NCBI GenBank assembly: GCA_024742655.1
Contig: JANSYB010000084.1
Coordinates: 1-7,592 of the forward strand
Direction of reading: 5' to 3'
Length of the DNA: 7,592 bases
Source of the DNA: Paracoccaceae bacterium
Lineage (GTDB): Bacteria; Pseudomonadota; Alphaproteobacteria; Rhodobacterales; Rhodobacteraceae
The position numbers and the translations under genes were made by a program. Within the stretch, counting starts at the first letter, position 1. Every line of letters begins with the position of its first letter. The notes beneath the pieces are model-generated. The model was not told the origin of the DNA. It saw only the letters and a list, made by a program, of their open reading frames with translations, and made no database searches. Below are positions 1-7,086 of this stretch, piece by piece.

Positions 1-3000
1 TACACGGTGACCGACAACCAGGGCGGCACCGACACGGCGACCGTCACGATCACGGTCGACGCGGTCAATGACGACCCGGTGGCGAATAGCGATACAGCCA
101 ATACCGATTTCGGAACGGCGGTCGCCATTACAGTCCTGCCCAACGACACCGACGTGGACGGCGACACGCCGTCGGTCCTCGATGCGACGGATGGCGCCAA
201 CGGCACCACTGCAGTAAACGGTGACGGCACGATCTCCTACACGCCGAACGATGATTTCGAAGGGACCGACACGTTCACCTACACCATCACCGATGGAAAT
301 GGTGGCACGGACACCGCGACAGTTACGGTCACCGTGGCACCCGATCCGCGGGATGGTATCGTCGAAGGCACGGATATCGGTGAACTGATCGACGAGAGCT
401 ACGAGGGCGACCCAGAGGGCGACAAGATCGACAATGGCGATGCGCTGTTGCCGGGCGAGGGCCCCGAGGACGACATCGTTCTGGCCGGCGGTGGCAATGA
501 CACCATCGTCTCGGGTCTTGGTGACGACGATGTCGACGCCGGCACCGGCGATGACGATGTCACCACCGGCGCGGGCAGCGACAGCGTTCTGGGCGGTGAC
601 GGCAACGACACCATCGACACCGGCAGCGGCAACAATATCCTGGATTACGAGACGTTCGTGGGTATCCCGTTCGAAACCGGCGACGATCAGCTGGATGACA
701 AGGACACCGTGATCGGCGGGGCCGGCGATGACAGCATCTCGACCGGCGACGATGCCGACTTCATCACCGGCGATCTTGGCAATGACACGATCGACGGTGG
801 CATCGACGATGACACGATCAGCGGTGGTCTGGGGGATGACAGCATTGACGGTGGCCTCGGCTCCGACTCGATCGACGGTGGCCAGGGCAATGACACGATC
901 ATCGCGGGCATCGACGCCTTCTCGGACTATGTCGGCGACGACCCGAAGCTGCCCGATCCGTTCCTGATCGACCCGGCCACCGGTCTTCCGGCGCTGAGCG
1001 ATCCGAACGAAGAGGATGGCAAGGATACCGTCAATGGTGGCGAGGGTGATGACCTGATCTTCACCGGCGACGACGATGACCAGATCACCGGGGGCACCGG
1101 CAACGATACAATCAACGCCGGTATCGACGACGACTCGGTTCAGGGCAACGACGGCAACGACAGCATCACCGGCAGCCACGGCTCGGACACGATCGACGGC
1201 GGTGACGGCGACGACACCATCTGGGGCGGCTTCGGAAACGACCCGCTGCCCGGAACCCTGGGCGAGGAGCCCGACGCGACCGACCCGGTCCCGGAGAATG
1301 GGCGCGACGTGATCGACGGTGGAGACGGCAACGACTTCCTCTATGGTGAGGACGACGACGACACCATCACCGGTGGCACTGGCAACGACTTCATCGATGG
1401 CGGCGTGGACGACGACTCGCTGCGCGGTCAGCAGGGGGATGACACCATCCTCGGCCAGGACGGTGATGACACGATCGGCGGTGGCGCGGGCAGCGACATC
1501 ATCGACGGTGGCGACGGCGACGACTTCGTCGAAGGTGGTGCCGATGTGGACGTTATCCTGGGTGAGGCCGGCAACGACACGCTGTTCGGCAATGCCGATA
1601 CCGATCTTATTCTCGGCGGTGACGATGACGACCAGATCTTTGGCGGTGACGGGGTCGACATTCTCGACGGCGAAGCCGGGAATGACACCGTCGACGGTGG
1701 CGCAGGTTCCGACCTGATCCTCGGGGAAGGCGGCGAAGACGAACTGATCGGTGCGGGCGGCGAGGACATCATCCTTGGCGGTACCGGTAACGATACCATC
1801 TACGGCGATGGTACTACCGGAGAAGGCAATACCGCGACAGGCGGCGCTGATATCCTGTTCGGTCAGGAAGGCGACGATATCATCATTGGTGGCACGGGCG
1901 ACGACCTGATCGACGGTGCGGAAGGTGCCGACAGCATGTCGGGCGGCGATGACCAGGATACCTTCATCGAGGTCGGGCCGGGTGATGTCATCGACGGCGG
2001 CGAGGGCGGTGTGGACTTCGACACCATCGTTCTGTCGGGTCCGGCGCTGATCGACTACGATCCGGGCAACCCGGAAAACGGGACAATCACCTTCATCGAC
2101 CTGACAACACAAAGCCCGATCGGCACGGCGACGTTCACCAATATCGAAAATGTCACCTTCGTGCAGCCGGATGCCAACCCGCCAGAAGCGGAGAACGACG
2201 ACAACACTGATCCGGGCACCGATCCGATCGATGTGACGATCGACTTCGATGCGCCAGAGGATCTCCCATCGCCCCCGCCGCCGGCAGGTGCGCCCGAGGG
2301 GCATGTCGACGGCACCGATTCGGCGGATACGATGCTTCCGGGCTACGTGGATGTCGACGGCGATATCATGGATGGCGGTGACGCGATCCTGACCGGCGAA
2401 GTGGGCGACGACGATATCGTCCGGGCCTATGGTGGCGACGACTTCGTGGATGCCGGCCTCGGGGATGACGAAGTCTTTGCGGGCGACGGCGACGATACCG
2501 TCTTCGGTAACGCTGGCGATGACGTGCTGCGCGGCGAAGATGGTGACGATATCCTGGAAGGCAACGCGGGCGATGACCGTCTGCGTGGCGATGATGGCAA
2601 CGATCTGGTTCTCGGATCGGTCGGCAACGACTCGCTGGAAGGCAATGGCGGTGACGACACCCTGCGTGGTGGCGACGACGAGGACCTGATGGTCGGTGGC
2701 GATGGCAACGACCTGCTCGACGGGGCCGTCGACGCGGCAACGCCCGGCGATGACGGGTCGAATGACCTTGCCCTCGGTGGGGCGGATGAAGACACATTCG
2801 TCAACTTCGGTCCCGGCGATATCGTTGACGGTGGTTCGACCGGTGTCGACAATGACACGCTCGACCTGACCGGCACGGCGCCCACCGGTGGCAGCCTTGT
2901 GATCGACATCACCGGGCCGGACTCGAATGGGAACGGTTCGGATGGAACCGTCACCTACTTCGACGACACCGGAACCGAAGTCGGGGTTCTGCGCTTCTCG

Positions 3001-3603
3001 GAAATCGAGAACATCATCCCCTGCTTCACGCCGGGCACCGTGATCGCGACCCCGAAAGGCGAGCGTCTGGTGGAAGAGCTGCGCGAAGGCGACCGGATCA
3101 TCACCCGCGACAACGGTCTGCAGGAGATCCGCTGGGTCGGCCGTCGTGACCTCTCGGGTCAGGAACTGGCCCAGGCCCCGCATCTCAAGCCGGTCCTGAT
3201 CCGCGCGGGCGCGCTCGGTCAAGGCCTGCCGGAGCGTGACATGATGGTCTCGCCGCAGCACCGTCTGCTGATCAACAACGATCGCGCCGCGCTCTATTTC
3301 GAAGAGCGTGAGGTTCTGGCCGCGGCCAAGCACCTGACGGGCATGGAGGGCGTGGACAGTGTCGAGGCCAGCTCGATCAGCTACATCCACTTCATGTTCG
3401 ACCAGCACGAGGTGGTGCTGTCCAACGGGTCCTGGACAGAAAGCTTCCAGCCTGGTGAGCAGGTGCTTGACGGGATGGGCAACGCGCAGCGCAACGAGAT
3501 CTTCGAACTCTTCCCCGAACTGGCCGAGAAAGAAGGGCTCGAAAGCTATCAGGCTGCGCGCCGGTCGCTCAAGAAGCACGAGGCACGCCTGTTGGTAAAG
3601 TAA
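1..3603 (+). CDS. Ig-like/RTX repeat protein with C-terminal Hint domain (5' partial)
   Basis: The frame is open from base 1 to a TAA at 3601-3603, giving 1200 residues; the true start is upstream. The visible order is: end of an Ig/cadherin-like domain (residues 1-22), a complete one (about 23-112), a first RTX array (about 156-646), a closing beta module (647-721), an acidic and Pro-rich linker (722-768), a second RTX array (about 799-924), a second closing module (925-1006), and a Hint domain from Cys1008 to the end. RTX nonamers of the type GGxGxDxUx bind calcium in a parallel beta roll, and such proteins usually leave the cell through type I secretion as adhesins, S-layer-like proteins or enzymes. 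No enzymatic domain is visible, so a structural or adhesive surface role is inferred. The protein is very rich in Asp and Gly, as expected. The N-terminus, which could hold further Ig repeats, is not in the window. The gene stands alone on its strand and is followed by a strong terminator. Confidence 0.95.
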   Translation, partial: YTVTDNQGGTDTATVTITVDAVNDDPVANSDTANTDFGTAVAITVLPNDTDVDGDTPSVLDATDGANGTTAVNGDGTISYTPNDDFEGTDTFTYTITDGNGGTDTATVTVTVAPDPRDGIVEGTDIGELIDESYEGDPEGDKIDNGDALLPGEGPEDDIVLAGGGNDTIVSGLGDDDVDAGTGDDDVTTGAGSDSVLGGDGNDTIDTGSGNNILDYETFVGIPFETGDDQLDDKDTVIGGAGDDSISTGDDADFITGDLGNDTIDGGIDDDTISGGLGDDSIDGGLGSDSIDGGQGNDTIIAGIDAFSDYVGDDPKLPDPFLIDPATGLPALSDPNEEDGKDTVNGGEGDDLIFTGDDDDQITGGTGNDTINAGIDDDSVQGNDGNDSITGSHGSDTIDGGDGDDTIWGGFGNDPLPGTLGEEPDATDPVPENGRDVIDGGDGNDFLYGEDDDDTITGGTGNDFIDGGVDDDSLRGQQGDDTILGQDGDDTIGGGAGSDIIDGGDGDDFVEGGADVDVILGEAGNDTLFGNADTDLILGGDDDDQIFGGDGVDILDGEAGNDTVDGGAGSDLILGEGGEDELIGAGGEDIILGGTGNDTIYGDGTTGEGNTATGGADILFGQEGDDIIIGGTGDDLIDGAEGADSMSGGDDQDTFIEVGPGDVIDGGEGGVDFDTIVLSGPALIDYDPGNPENGTITFIDLTTQSPIGTATFTNIENVTFVQPDANPPEAENDDNTDPGTDPIDVTIDFDAPEDLPSPPPPAGAPEGHVDGTDSADTMLPGYVDVDGDIMDGGDAILTGEVGDDDIVRAYGGDDFVDAGLGDDEVFAGDGDDTVFGNAGDDVLRGEDGDDILEGNAGDDRLRGDDGNDLVLGSVGNDSLEGNGGDDTLRGGDDEDLMVGGDGNDLLDGAVDAATPGDDGSNDLALGGADEDTFVNFGPGDIVDGGSTGVDNDTLDLTGTAPTGGSLVIDITGPDSNGNGSDGTVTYFDDTGTEVGVLRFSEIENIIPCFTPGTVIATPKGERLVEELREGDRIITRDNGLQEIRWVGRRDLSGQELAQAPHLKPVLIRAGALGQGLPERDMMVSPQHRLLINNDRAALYFEEREVLAAAKHLTGMEGVDSVEASSISYIHFMFDQHEVVLSNGSWTESFQPGEQVLDGMGNAQRNEIFELFPELAEKEGLESYQAARRSLKKHEARLLVK
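67..336 (+). repeat. Bacterial Ig/cadherin-like domain within the RTX protein
   Basis: About 90 residues opening with NDDPVANSD and closing with GGTDTATVTVTV. Inside are the typical landmarks LPNDTDVDGD, GTISYTP and FEGTDTFTYTITDGNGG. These fit the Big_9/cadherin-like repeats common in giant bacterial adhesins. Bases 1-66 encode the last strand of a preceding copy, with a near-identical end (GGTDTATVTITV), so the domain is tandemly repeated and more copies probably lie upstream. Confidence 0.85.
466..1938 (+). repeat. First RTX calcium-binding nonamer array (about 490 residues)
   Basis: A long run of nonamers such as GGTGNDTID and GGDGDDTIW; I estimate roughly 40 units. Each pair of consecutive nonamers is expected to bind one calcium ion in a beta roll, so folding should occur outside the cell. 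The array is preceded by a capping segment from base 361 (VEGTD...GDKIDNGDALL). It is interrupted by non-repetitive spacers at about 643-699, 904-1020 and 1237-1302, which divide it into higher-order units starting at 700, 1021 and 1303. A smaller break lies near 1801-1850. Confidence 0.93.
1939..2163 (+). repeat. Array-closing beta module, copy 1
   Basis: Seventy-five residues with the landmarks GGDDQDTF, GPGDVIDGG, VDFDTIVLSG, NGTITFID and FTNIENV. The same layout recurs at 2773-3018, where it leads directly into the Hint domain. In RTX-Hint proteins of Rhodobacteraceae, as I remember them, this type of module normally stands immediately before Hint. Here copy 1 is followed instead by a Pro-rich linker (PSPPPPAGAP near 2269-2292) and a second RTX array. 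Confidence 0.75.
2395..2772 (+). repeat. Second RTX calcium-binding nonamer array (about 126 residues)
   Basis: About a dozen nonamers of the type GDDTVFGNA, GDDVLRGED and GDDTLRGGD, fewer and more regular than in the first array and without long spacers. It is preceded from base 2305 by a capping segment (VDGTD...GDIMDGGDAIL) that corresponds residue for residue in its landmarks to the cap of the first array at base 361. The two RTX regions are therefore duplicates of one module design. Confidence 0.92.
2773..3018 (+). repeat. Array-closing beta module, copy 2
   Basis: Eighty-two residues with the same landmarks as copy 1: GGADEDTF, GPGDIVDGG, VDNDTLDLTG, DGTVTYFDD and FSEIENII. It joins the Hint domain through a single Pro, so the ENIIPCFTPGT junction places the possible cleavage point at the very end of this module. 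Confidence 0.75.
3022..3600 (+). other. C-terminal Hint domain (Hint_2-like)
   Basis: This domain covers residues 1008-1200. It begins with CFTPGTVIATPKGERLVEEL, matching block A of Hint domains, where Cys1008 would be the nucleophile for an N-to-S acyl shift. The MMVSPQHRLL stretch (residues 1081-1090, His1087) matches block B. A later IHFMFDQHEVVLSNG stretch (His1130, His1136) corresponds to the end of the fold. The His-Asn plus Cys/Ser/Thr splice junction of true inteins is absent, and about 60 residues follow up to RSLKKHEARLLVK. By family knowledge this suggests cleavage or acyl transfer at Cys1008 rather than splicing. Actual activity is inference. Confidence 0.88.
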
Positions 3604-3615
3604 CCGAATGCAGCC

Positions 3616-3639
3616 GGCCGGCCCCTGCCAGGGCCGGCC
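3616..3639 (+). terminator. GC-rich hairpin just after the RTX gene
   Basis: GGCCGGCCC at 3616-3624 pairs perfectly with GGGCCGGCC at 3631-3639 around a 6-base loop, 12 bases after the TAA stop. No T run follows, so it may protect the mRNA 3' end or pause polymerase rather than terminate transcription alone. Confidence 0.5.
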
Positions 3640-3680
3640 AACCCGGAATCGGTTGAGGGGGCTGTCCCGGTTTCGATCCT

Positions 3681-3713
3681 GACAATCCCGGCTTAGGCCG
3701 GGATTGTCTTTTT
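3681..3713 (+). terminator. Rho-independent terminator of the RTX gene
   Basis: GACAATCCCGGC at 3681-3692 pairs without mismatch with GCCGGGATTGTC at 3697-3708 around a TTAG loop, followed directly by five T (3709-3713). This is a classical intrinsic terminator for the plus-strand gene. Read on the other strand the hairpin is not followed by a T run, so it should act in one direction only. Confidence 0.93.
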
Positions 3714-4015
3714 GCGCAGGTTCGGGTCAGACGACCTGTCACGATGCGAAGGTCGCAATTATGACCACCGACATTGGAAACTTTCTGAATTATATCAATG
3801 CTCTGCCTGAGATTGGAGTGCCCGCGCCGCCGTCGGGGTGTCGCCCGCCGATCCCGATATGCCGAGCCCTGATTGACGGGATTTCCGGCGGCATGCGGGC
3901 AGGGCGTCCAGTTCCGGCTTGGCCTCAGTCAGGCCGGTGGAGAGAACGATCCCGGTCTTGCCATTGCGATTGGTGAAACCGGTCGCATGTCATTTCCATG
4001 ATTGATATCTGGTTC
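3714..4015. other. Gene-free stretch between convergent genes
   Basis: About 300 bases between the RTX terminator and the stop of the nucleotidyltransferase gene. I see no convincing gene. One plus-strand frame from an ATG at 3761 to a TGA at 3974-3976 (71 codons) has an AAGG 8 bases upstream. Its first 60 bases are only 25/60 GC, and its C-terminal half reads as out-of-frame GC-rich sequence. On the minus strand a frame at about 3984-3795 contains GFTNRNGKTGIVLSTGL but has no usable start, since a stop lies immediately upstream. Both look like decayed or chance sequence. No terminator for the minus-strand genes is evident here. Confidence 0.6.
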
Positions 4016-4627
4016 TTAGTTCTTGTCGCGGGCGCGCCATGCGGCCCAGTCTTCGGGGGTGTCCAGGTCGGTGCTGGCGTGATCGCCGGGCAGGGGCACG
4101 GTCACCAGCGCCTCGTTGGCCATTACCTCGCGTGCGCCGCTGTCCCCTGTGACCGCGGCCAATTGCCGAAACAGGCGTCGGGGAAAGACCACGGGATGCC
4201 CGGGCTGACCAGATTGCGACACGGCGCGATGCACCCCGTCGGGGGCCTGCGCAAAGGCGGATAGCACGGTCCGAATGTCCTGCGTCGTCACGTCGGGCAT
4301 ATCGGCGAGCAGGATCATCAGGCCCGCCGGGGCAGGGTGCGCGTCGCTTGCCCAACCTGCGCCATGACGCAGCGAGACGGACATCCCTTCGCGCGCGTCA
4401 AGCGGCGGGCCGATCGTCAGGTTCGGGTGGTCGAGCGTGGTCAGGGCCGCGACACGGCCGGGTCGATCCTGCGGCACGGTCACCAGAACCTTGCAGCCTG
4501 TCCTGAGCGCGCGCCCGACCGTCCGCAGCAGGAGCGGCACACCGTCGATCTCTTCCATCAGCTTGTCGCGCCCGCGCATGCGCGACGAGGACCCGGCAGC
4601 GGGTACGAGGATTGCAACACTGTCCAT
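4016..4627 (-). CDS. MobA/MocA-like nucleotidyltransferase
   Basis: A protein of 203 residues, normal for the family. The N-terminal LVPAAGSSSRMRGRDKL (residues 7-23) is the nucleotide-binding signature of MobA-like NTP transferases, including the conserved Lys22. LADMP near residue 109 carries the metal-binding Asp, GQPGHPVVF near residues 140-148 is typical of the MocA/CoxI-like branch, and LDTPEDW lies near the C-terminus. Known members add CMP or GMP to molybdopterin in the cytoplasm; some relatives have other substrates, so the exact reaction is open. The ATG at 4627 is chosen because the signature starts a few residues later; a TTG at 4669 would overlap the upstream gene. No Shine-Dalgarno is evident in the 10-base gap, so translation is probably coupled to the preceding dehydrogenase gene. 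No molybdoenzyme gene is visible nearby. Confidence 0.87.
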   Translation of the reverse strand: MDSVAILVPAAGSSSRMRGRDKLMEEIDGVPLLLRTVGRALRTGCKVLVTVPQDRPGRVAALTTLDHPNLTIGPPLDAREGMSVSLRHGAGWASDAHPAPAGLMILLADMPDVTTQDIRTVLSAFAQAPDGVHRAVSQSGQPGHPVVFPRRLFRQLAAVTGDSGAREVMANEALVTVPLPGDHASTDLDTPEDWAAWRARDKN

Positions 4628-4637
4628 CGCGGCAAGT

Positions 4638-7055
4638 CTAGCCGCGCATCCGTGCCCCGTCAGGATCAAAAAGCGCCTCTGTGATCAGCCGGGCCGGGCG
4701 CATCTCGCCCAGGATTTCGATTTCGGCCTGCAGCCCCTCCACGGCCTTGTCGCGCGTGATCAGGGCCAGCGCGATGGATTGGCCCGCATGGTGCGAATAC
4801 CCGCCCGAGGTGCAGAACCCCTGAACCTCGCCATCGATCCAGACAGGCTCGTACCCGTTCACATCCGCATCCAGCGCCTCGACCGCGAAGCTGACCAACT
4901 GCCGGCTGGCCCCCTGTGCCCGCTCGGCCTCGGCCGCGGCGCGGCCGATGAAATCGGTGTTCTTGGACCAGCTGATGAAGCGATCCATGCCGGTTTCGCC
5001 GGGGGTGTAATCGGGCGAGAACTCGTTCAGCCACGACCCGAAGAAACGATCCAGACGCAGCGACATCATCGCCCGCATGCCGAAGGGACGCATGCCGCGC
5101 TTTTGTCCTTCGGTCCACAGCACATCCCAAAGCGCGCGTTGTGCCATCGGATCGCAGTAGATCTCGTACCCGAGATCGCCGGTATAGCTGACCCGTTGGA
5201 TCAGGCAATCGACCATACCCACGGTCACGTGACGCAGATCCATGAAACGCATGTCATCGACGATCTGCCGCGTGCACGCGGCCAGCACCTCGCGCGCCTT
5301 CGGCCCCGCGATCTGGAATCCGTTCAGGCGATCCGAGATGTTTTCGACCGTCACGCCCTCGGCCTCGTTATGCTGGAACCAGCGCATGTGATAGGCCTGC
5401 GCGCCATAGGAAGCGGTCAGCTGGAACGCCTCATCGGAGAGGCAGGACACGGTGAAATCCCCGATGAGCCGCCCCTTGGGCGACAGCATCGGGGTCAGGC
5501 TGACCCGGCCCGGTTTCGGGATCCGCCCCGCCATGATCCGGTCCAGCCAGTCGCGCGCACCCGGGCCGGTCACCAGGTATCTGCCAAAGTTGTGAACCTC
5601 ATTTATTCCAACGGCTTGGCGGACAGACTTCACCTCACGCGCGGTGGCCTCCCACGCGTTGGAACGGCGGAAGCTCGGTGTTTCGAAACGCGGCTCATCC
5701 GCTTCGGCGAAGTAGTTCACGACCTCCAGCCCGAATTGATGGCCCCAGACCGCGCCCATGGCATCGAACACGTCATACATCGGGGTGGTGCGGAACGGGC
5801 GCGCGGCGGGCAGTTCCTCGTTCGGGTAGGCCACGGAAAAGCGTTTCTGATAGTTCTCGATCACCTTGGGCAGGGTATAGCCGGGCGTGATCCAGTCGCC
5901 GTAGCGCGCCACGTCCATGGCCGAGACATCGCGCTCGCATTCGCCCTCGACCATCCATTGCGCCAGCATCAACCCGACACCGCCACCCTGGCTGAAGCCC
6001 GCCATGACACCGCAGGCCGACCAGTAGTTGCGCAGGCCCGGCACGGGGCCCACCAGCGGGTTGCCATCGGGGGCAAAGGTGAAGGGGCCGTGGATAACGG
6101 ATTTCACCCCCGCCCGCTCCAGTGCGGGGAAGCGTTTGTAAGCGAAATCAATGGACTGCTCGATCTTGTCAAAGTCATCGGGCAACAGCTCATGCCCGAA
6201 TTCCCATGGCGTGCCGTCGATGGACCAGGCGCGGCAGGGTTGTTCGTAGAAACCGATGCACAATCCGCGCCCCTCCTGGCGCAGATAGCTTTCGCCGGCG
6301 GGATCCATGACATGGGGATGCTCTGCGCCGCCATCGATGATCGCGGCGATTTCCGGCACCTCCTCGGTCACGAGGTACTGGTGTTCCATCGGGTAGATCG
6401 GCACGAACACGCCGGCCATCGCGCCCAACTCGCGCGCCCAGAGGCCGGCGGCATTGACCACGTGCTCGGCGTGAATGGTGCCCTTGTCGGTGACCACGTC
6501 CCAACCGCCATCGGCGCGCGGGTTGGTTTCCAGTACCTTGCAATGGGTTTCGATCGTGGCCCCGCACATGCGCGCGGCCTTGGCATAGGCGTGGGTGGTA
6601 CCTGACGGGTCGAGATGGCCGTCAAGCGGATCGTAGAGTGCGCCAATGATTCCTTTGGTGTTGGTCACGGGGGCGATATCGCGAATCTCGTCGGGGCCGA
6701 CGATCTCGGTTTCCAAGCCCATGTAACGGTGCTTGGCCCGCTCGGCGAGCAACATATCCATCCGGTCGCGGTTATCGGCCAGCGTCACGCCGCCCACGTG
6801 ATGCAGCCCGCAGGACATACCGGTGATCTCTTCCAACTCCTTGTAAAGCTTGATGGTATAGCCCTGCAGTGCGGCCATGTTGGTGTCGCCGTTCAGCGTA
6901 TGAAACCCGCCCGCCGCATGCCAGGTCGAGCCCGAGGTCAGTTCGGAGCGTTCGATCAGCATCACGTCTGACCAGCCCAGCTTGGTCAGGTGATAAAGCA
7001 CACTGCATCCGACGACGCCTCCGCCGATCACGGCCACGCGGGTTGTGGTTTTCAT
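4638..7055 (-). CDS. FAD-dependent oxidoreductase with GcvT domain (dimethylglycine/sarcosine dehydrogenase-like)
   Basis: A protein of 805 residues, full length for the family. Residues 7-16 (VAVIGGGVVG) are the FAD dinucleotide-binding loop, with Glu35 at the end of the second strand. SGSTWHAAG at 41-49 matches the site where mammalian dimethylglycine dehydrogenase binds FAD covalently through a His, here His46. The DAO-type domain reaches about residue 365. A middle domain (about 370-430) has AARPFRTTPMYD and GAVWGHQFG. A GcvT aminomethyltransferase-like domain follows, with SPKGRLIGDFTV near 525-535 and YTGDLGYE near 625, then its C-terminal barrel (SGGYSHHAGQSIAL near 750). The expected cytoplasmic reaction is oxidative N-demethylation of a methylated glycine or related amine with transfer of the one-carbon unit to tetrahydrofolate. 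Roseobacters carry many paralogs, so the substrate cannot be named. The ATG at 7055 is supported by AGGGAGA 5 bases upstream. Confidence 0.93.
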   Translation of the reverse strand: MKTTTRVAVIGGGVVGCSVLYHLTKLGWSDVMLIERSELTSGSTWHAAGGFHTLNGDTNMAALQGYTIKLYKELEEITGMSCGLHHVGGVTLADNRDRMDMLLAERAKHRYMGLETEIVGPDEIRDIAPVTNTKGIIGALYDPLDGHLDPSGTTHAYAKAARMCGATIETHCKVLETNPRADGGWDVVTDKGTIHAEHVVNAAGLWARELGAMAGVFVPIYPMEHQYLVTEEVPEIAAIIDGGAEHPHVMDPAGESYLRQEGRGLCIGFYEQPCRAWSIDGTPWEFGHELLPDDFDKIEQSIDFAYKRFPALERAGVKSVIHGPFTFAPDGNPLVGPVPGLRNYWSACGVMAGFSQGGGVGLMLAQWMVEGECERDVSAMDVARYGDWITPGYTLPKVIENYQKRFSVAYPNEELPAARPFRTTPMYDVFDAMGAVWGHQFGLEVVNYFAEADEPRFETPSFRRSNAWEATAREVKSVRQAVGINEVHNFGRYLVTGPGARDWLDRIMAGRIPKPGRVSLTPMLSPKGRLIGDFTVSCLSDEAFQLTASYGAQAYHMRWFQHNEAEGVTVENISDRLNGFQIAGPKAREVLAACTRQIVDDMRFMDLRHVTVGMVDCLIQRVSYTGDLGYEIYCDPMAQRALWDVLWTEGQKRGMRPFGMRAMMSLRLDRFFGSWLNEFSPDYTPGETGMDRFISWSKNTDFIGRAAAEAERAQGASRQLVSFAVEALDADVNGYEPVWIDGEVQGFCTSGGYSHHAGQSIALALITRDKAVEGLQAEIEILGEMRPARLITEALFDPDGARMRG

Positions 7056-7060
7056 TGCAC

Positions 7061-7067
7061 TCTCCCT
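7061..7067 (-). promoter_or_regulatory. Ribosome binding site of the dehydrogenase gene
   Basis: On the minus strand AGGGAGA ends 5 bases before the ATG at 7055. It decides the start against an in-frame extension of 19 codons reaching base 7112, which lacks family-like sequence. Confidence 0.8.
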
Positions 7068-7086
7068 ATGAAAATCTTGCTGCCAG

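Noticed and set aside
466..2772. Direct DNA repeats that could suggest a CRISPR array or tandem satellite
   Set aside because: The periodicity is 27 bases in frame with Gly/Asp nonamers and varies at wobble positions, so it is protein-level repetition and not a CRISPR or noncoding satellite.
2366..2954. Open frames on the minus strand across the RTX arrays, rich in Arg/His or Ser/Pro
   Set aside because: They are complements of the repeated GGxGxD codons; the same pattern recurs under every RTX stretch.
3022..3603. A splicing intein inside the RTX protein
   Set aside because: The domain starts with a Hint-type Cys, but there is no terminal His-Asn plus Cys/Ser/Thr junction and no C-extein domain after it.
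4437..6605. A 722-codon open frame on the plus strand opposite the dehydrogenase gene
   Set aside because: It is fully antisense to a protein with clear FAD and GcvT motifs. Its His/Arg/Gly/Ala-rich composition is what the complement of GC-rich codons produces, and no family motif is seen.
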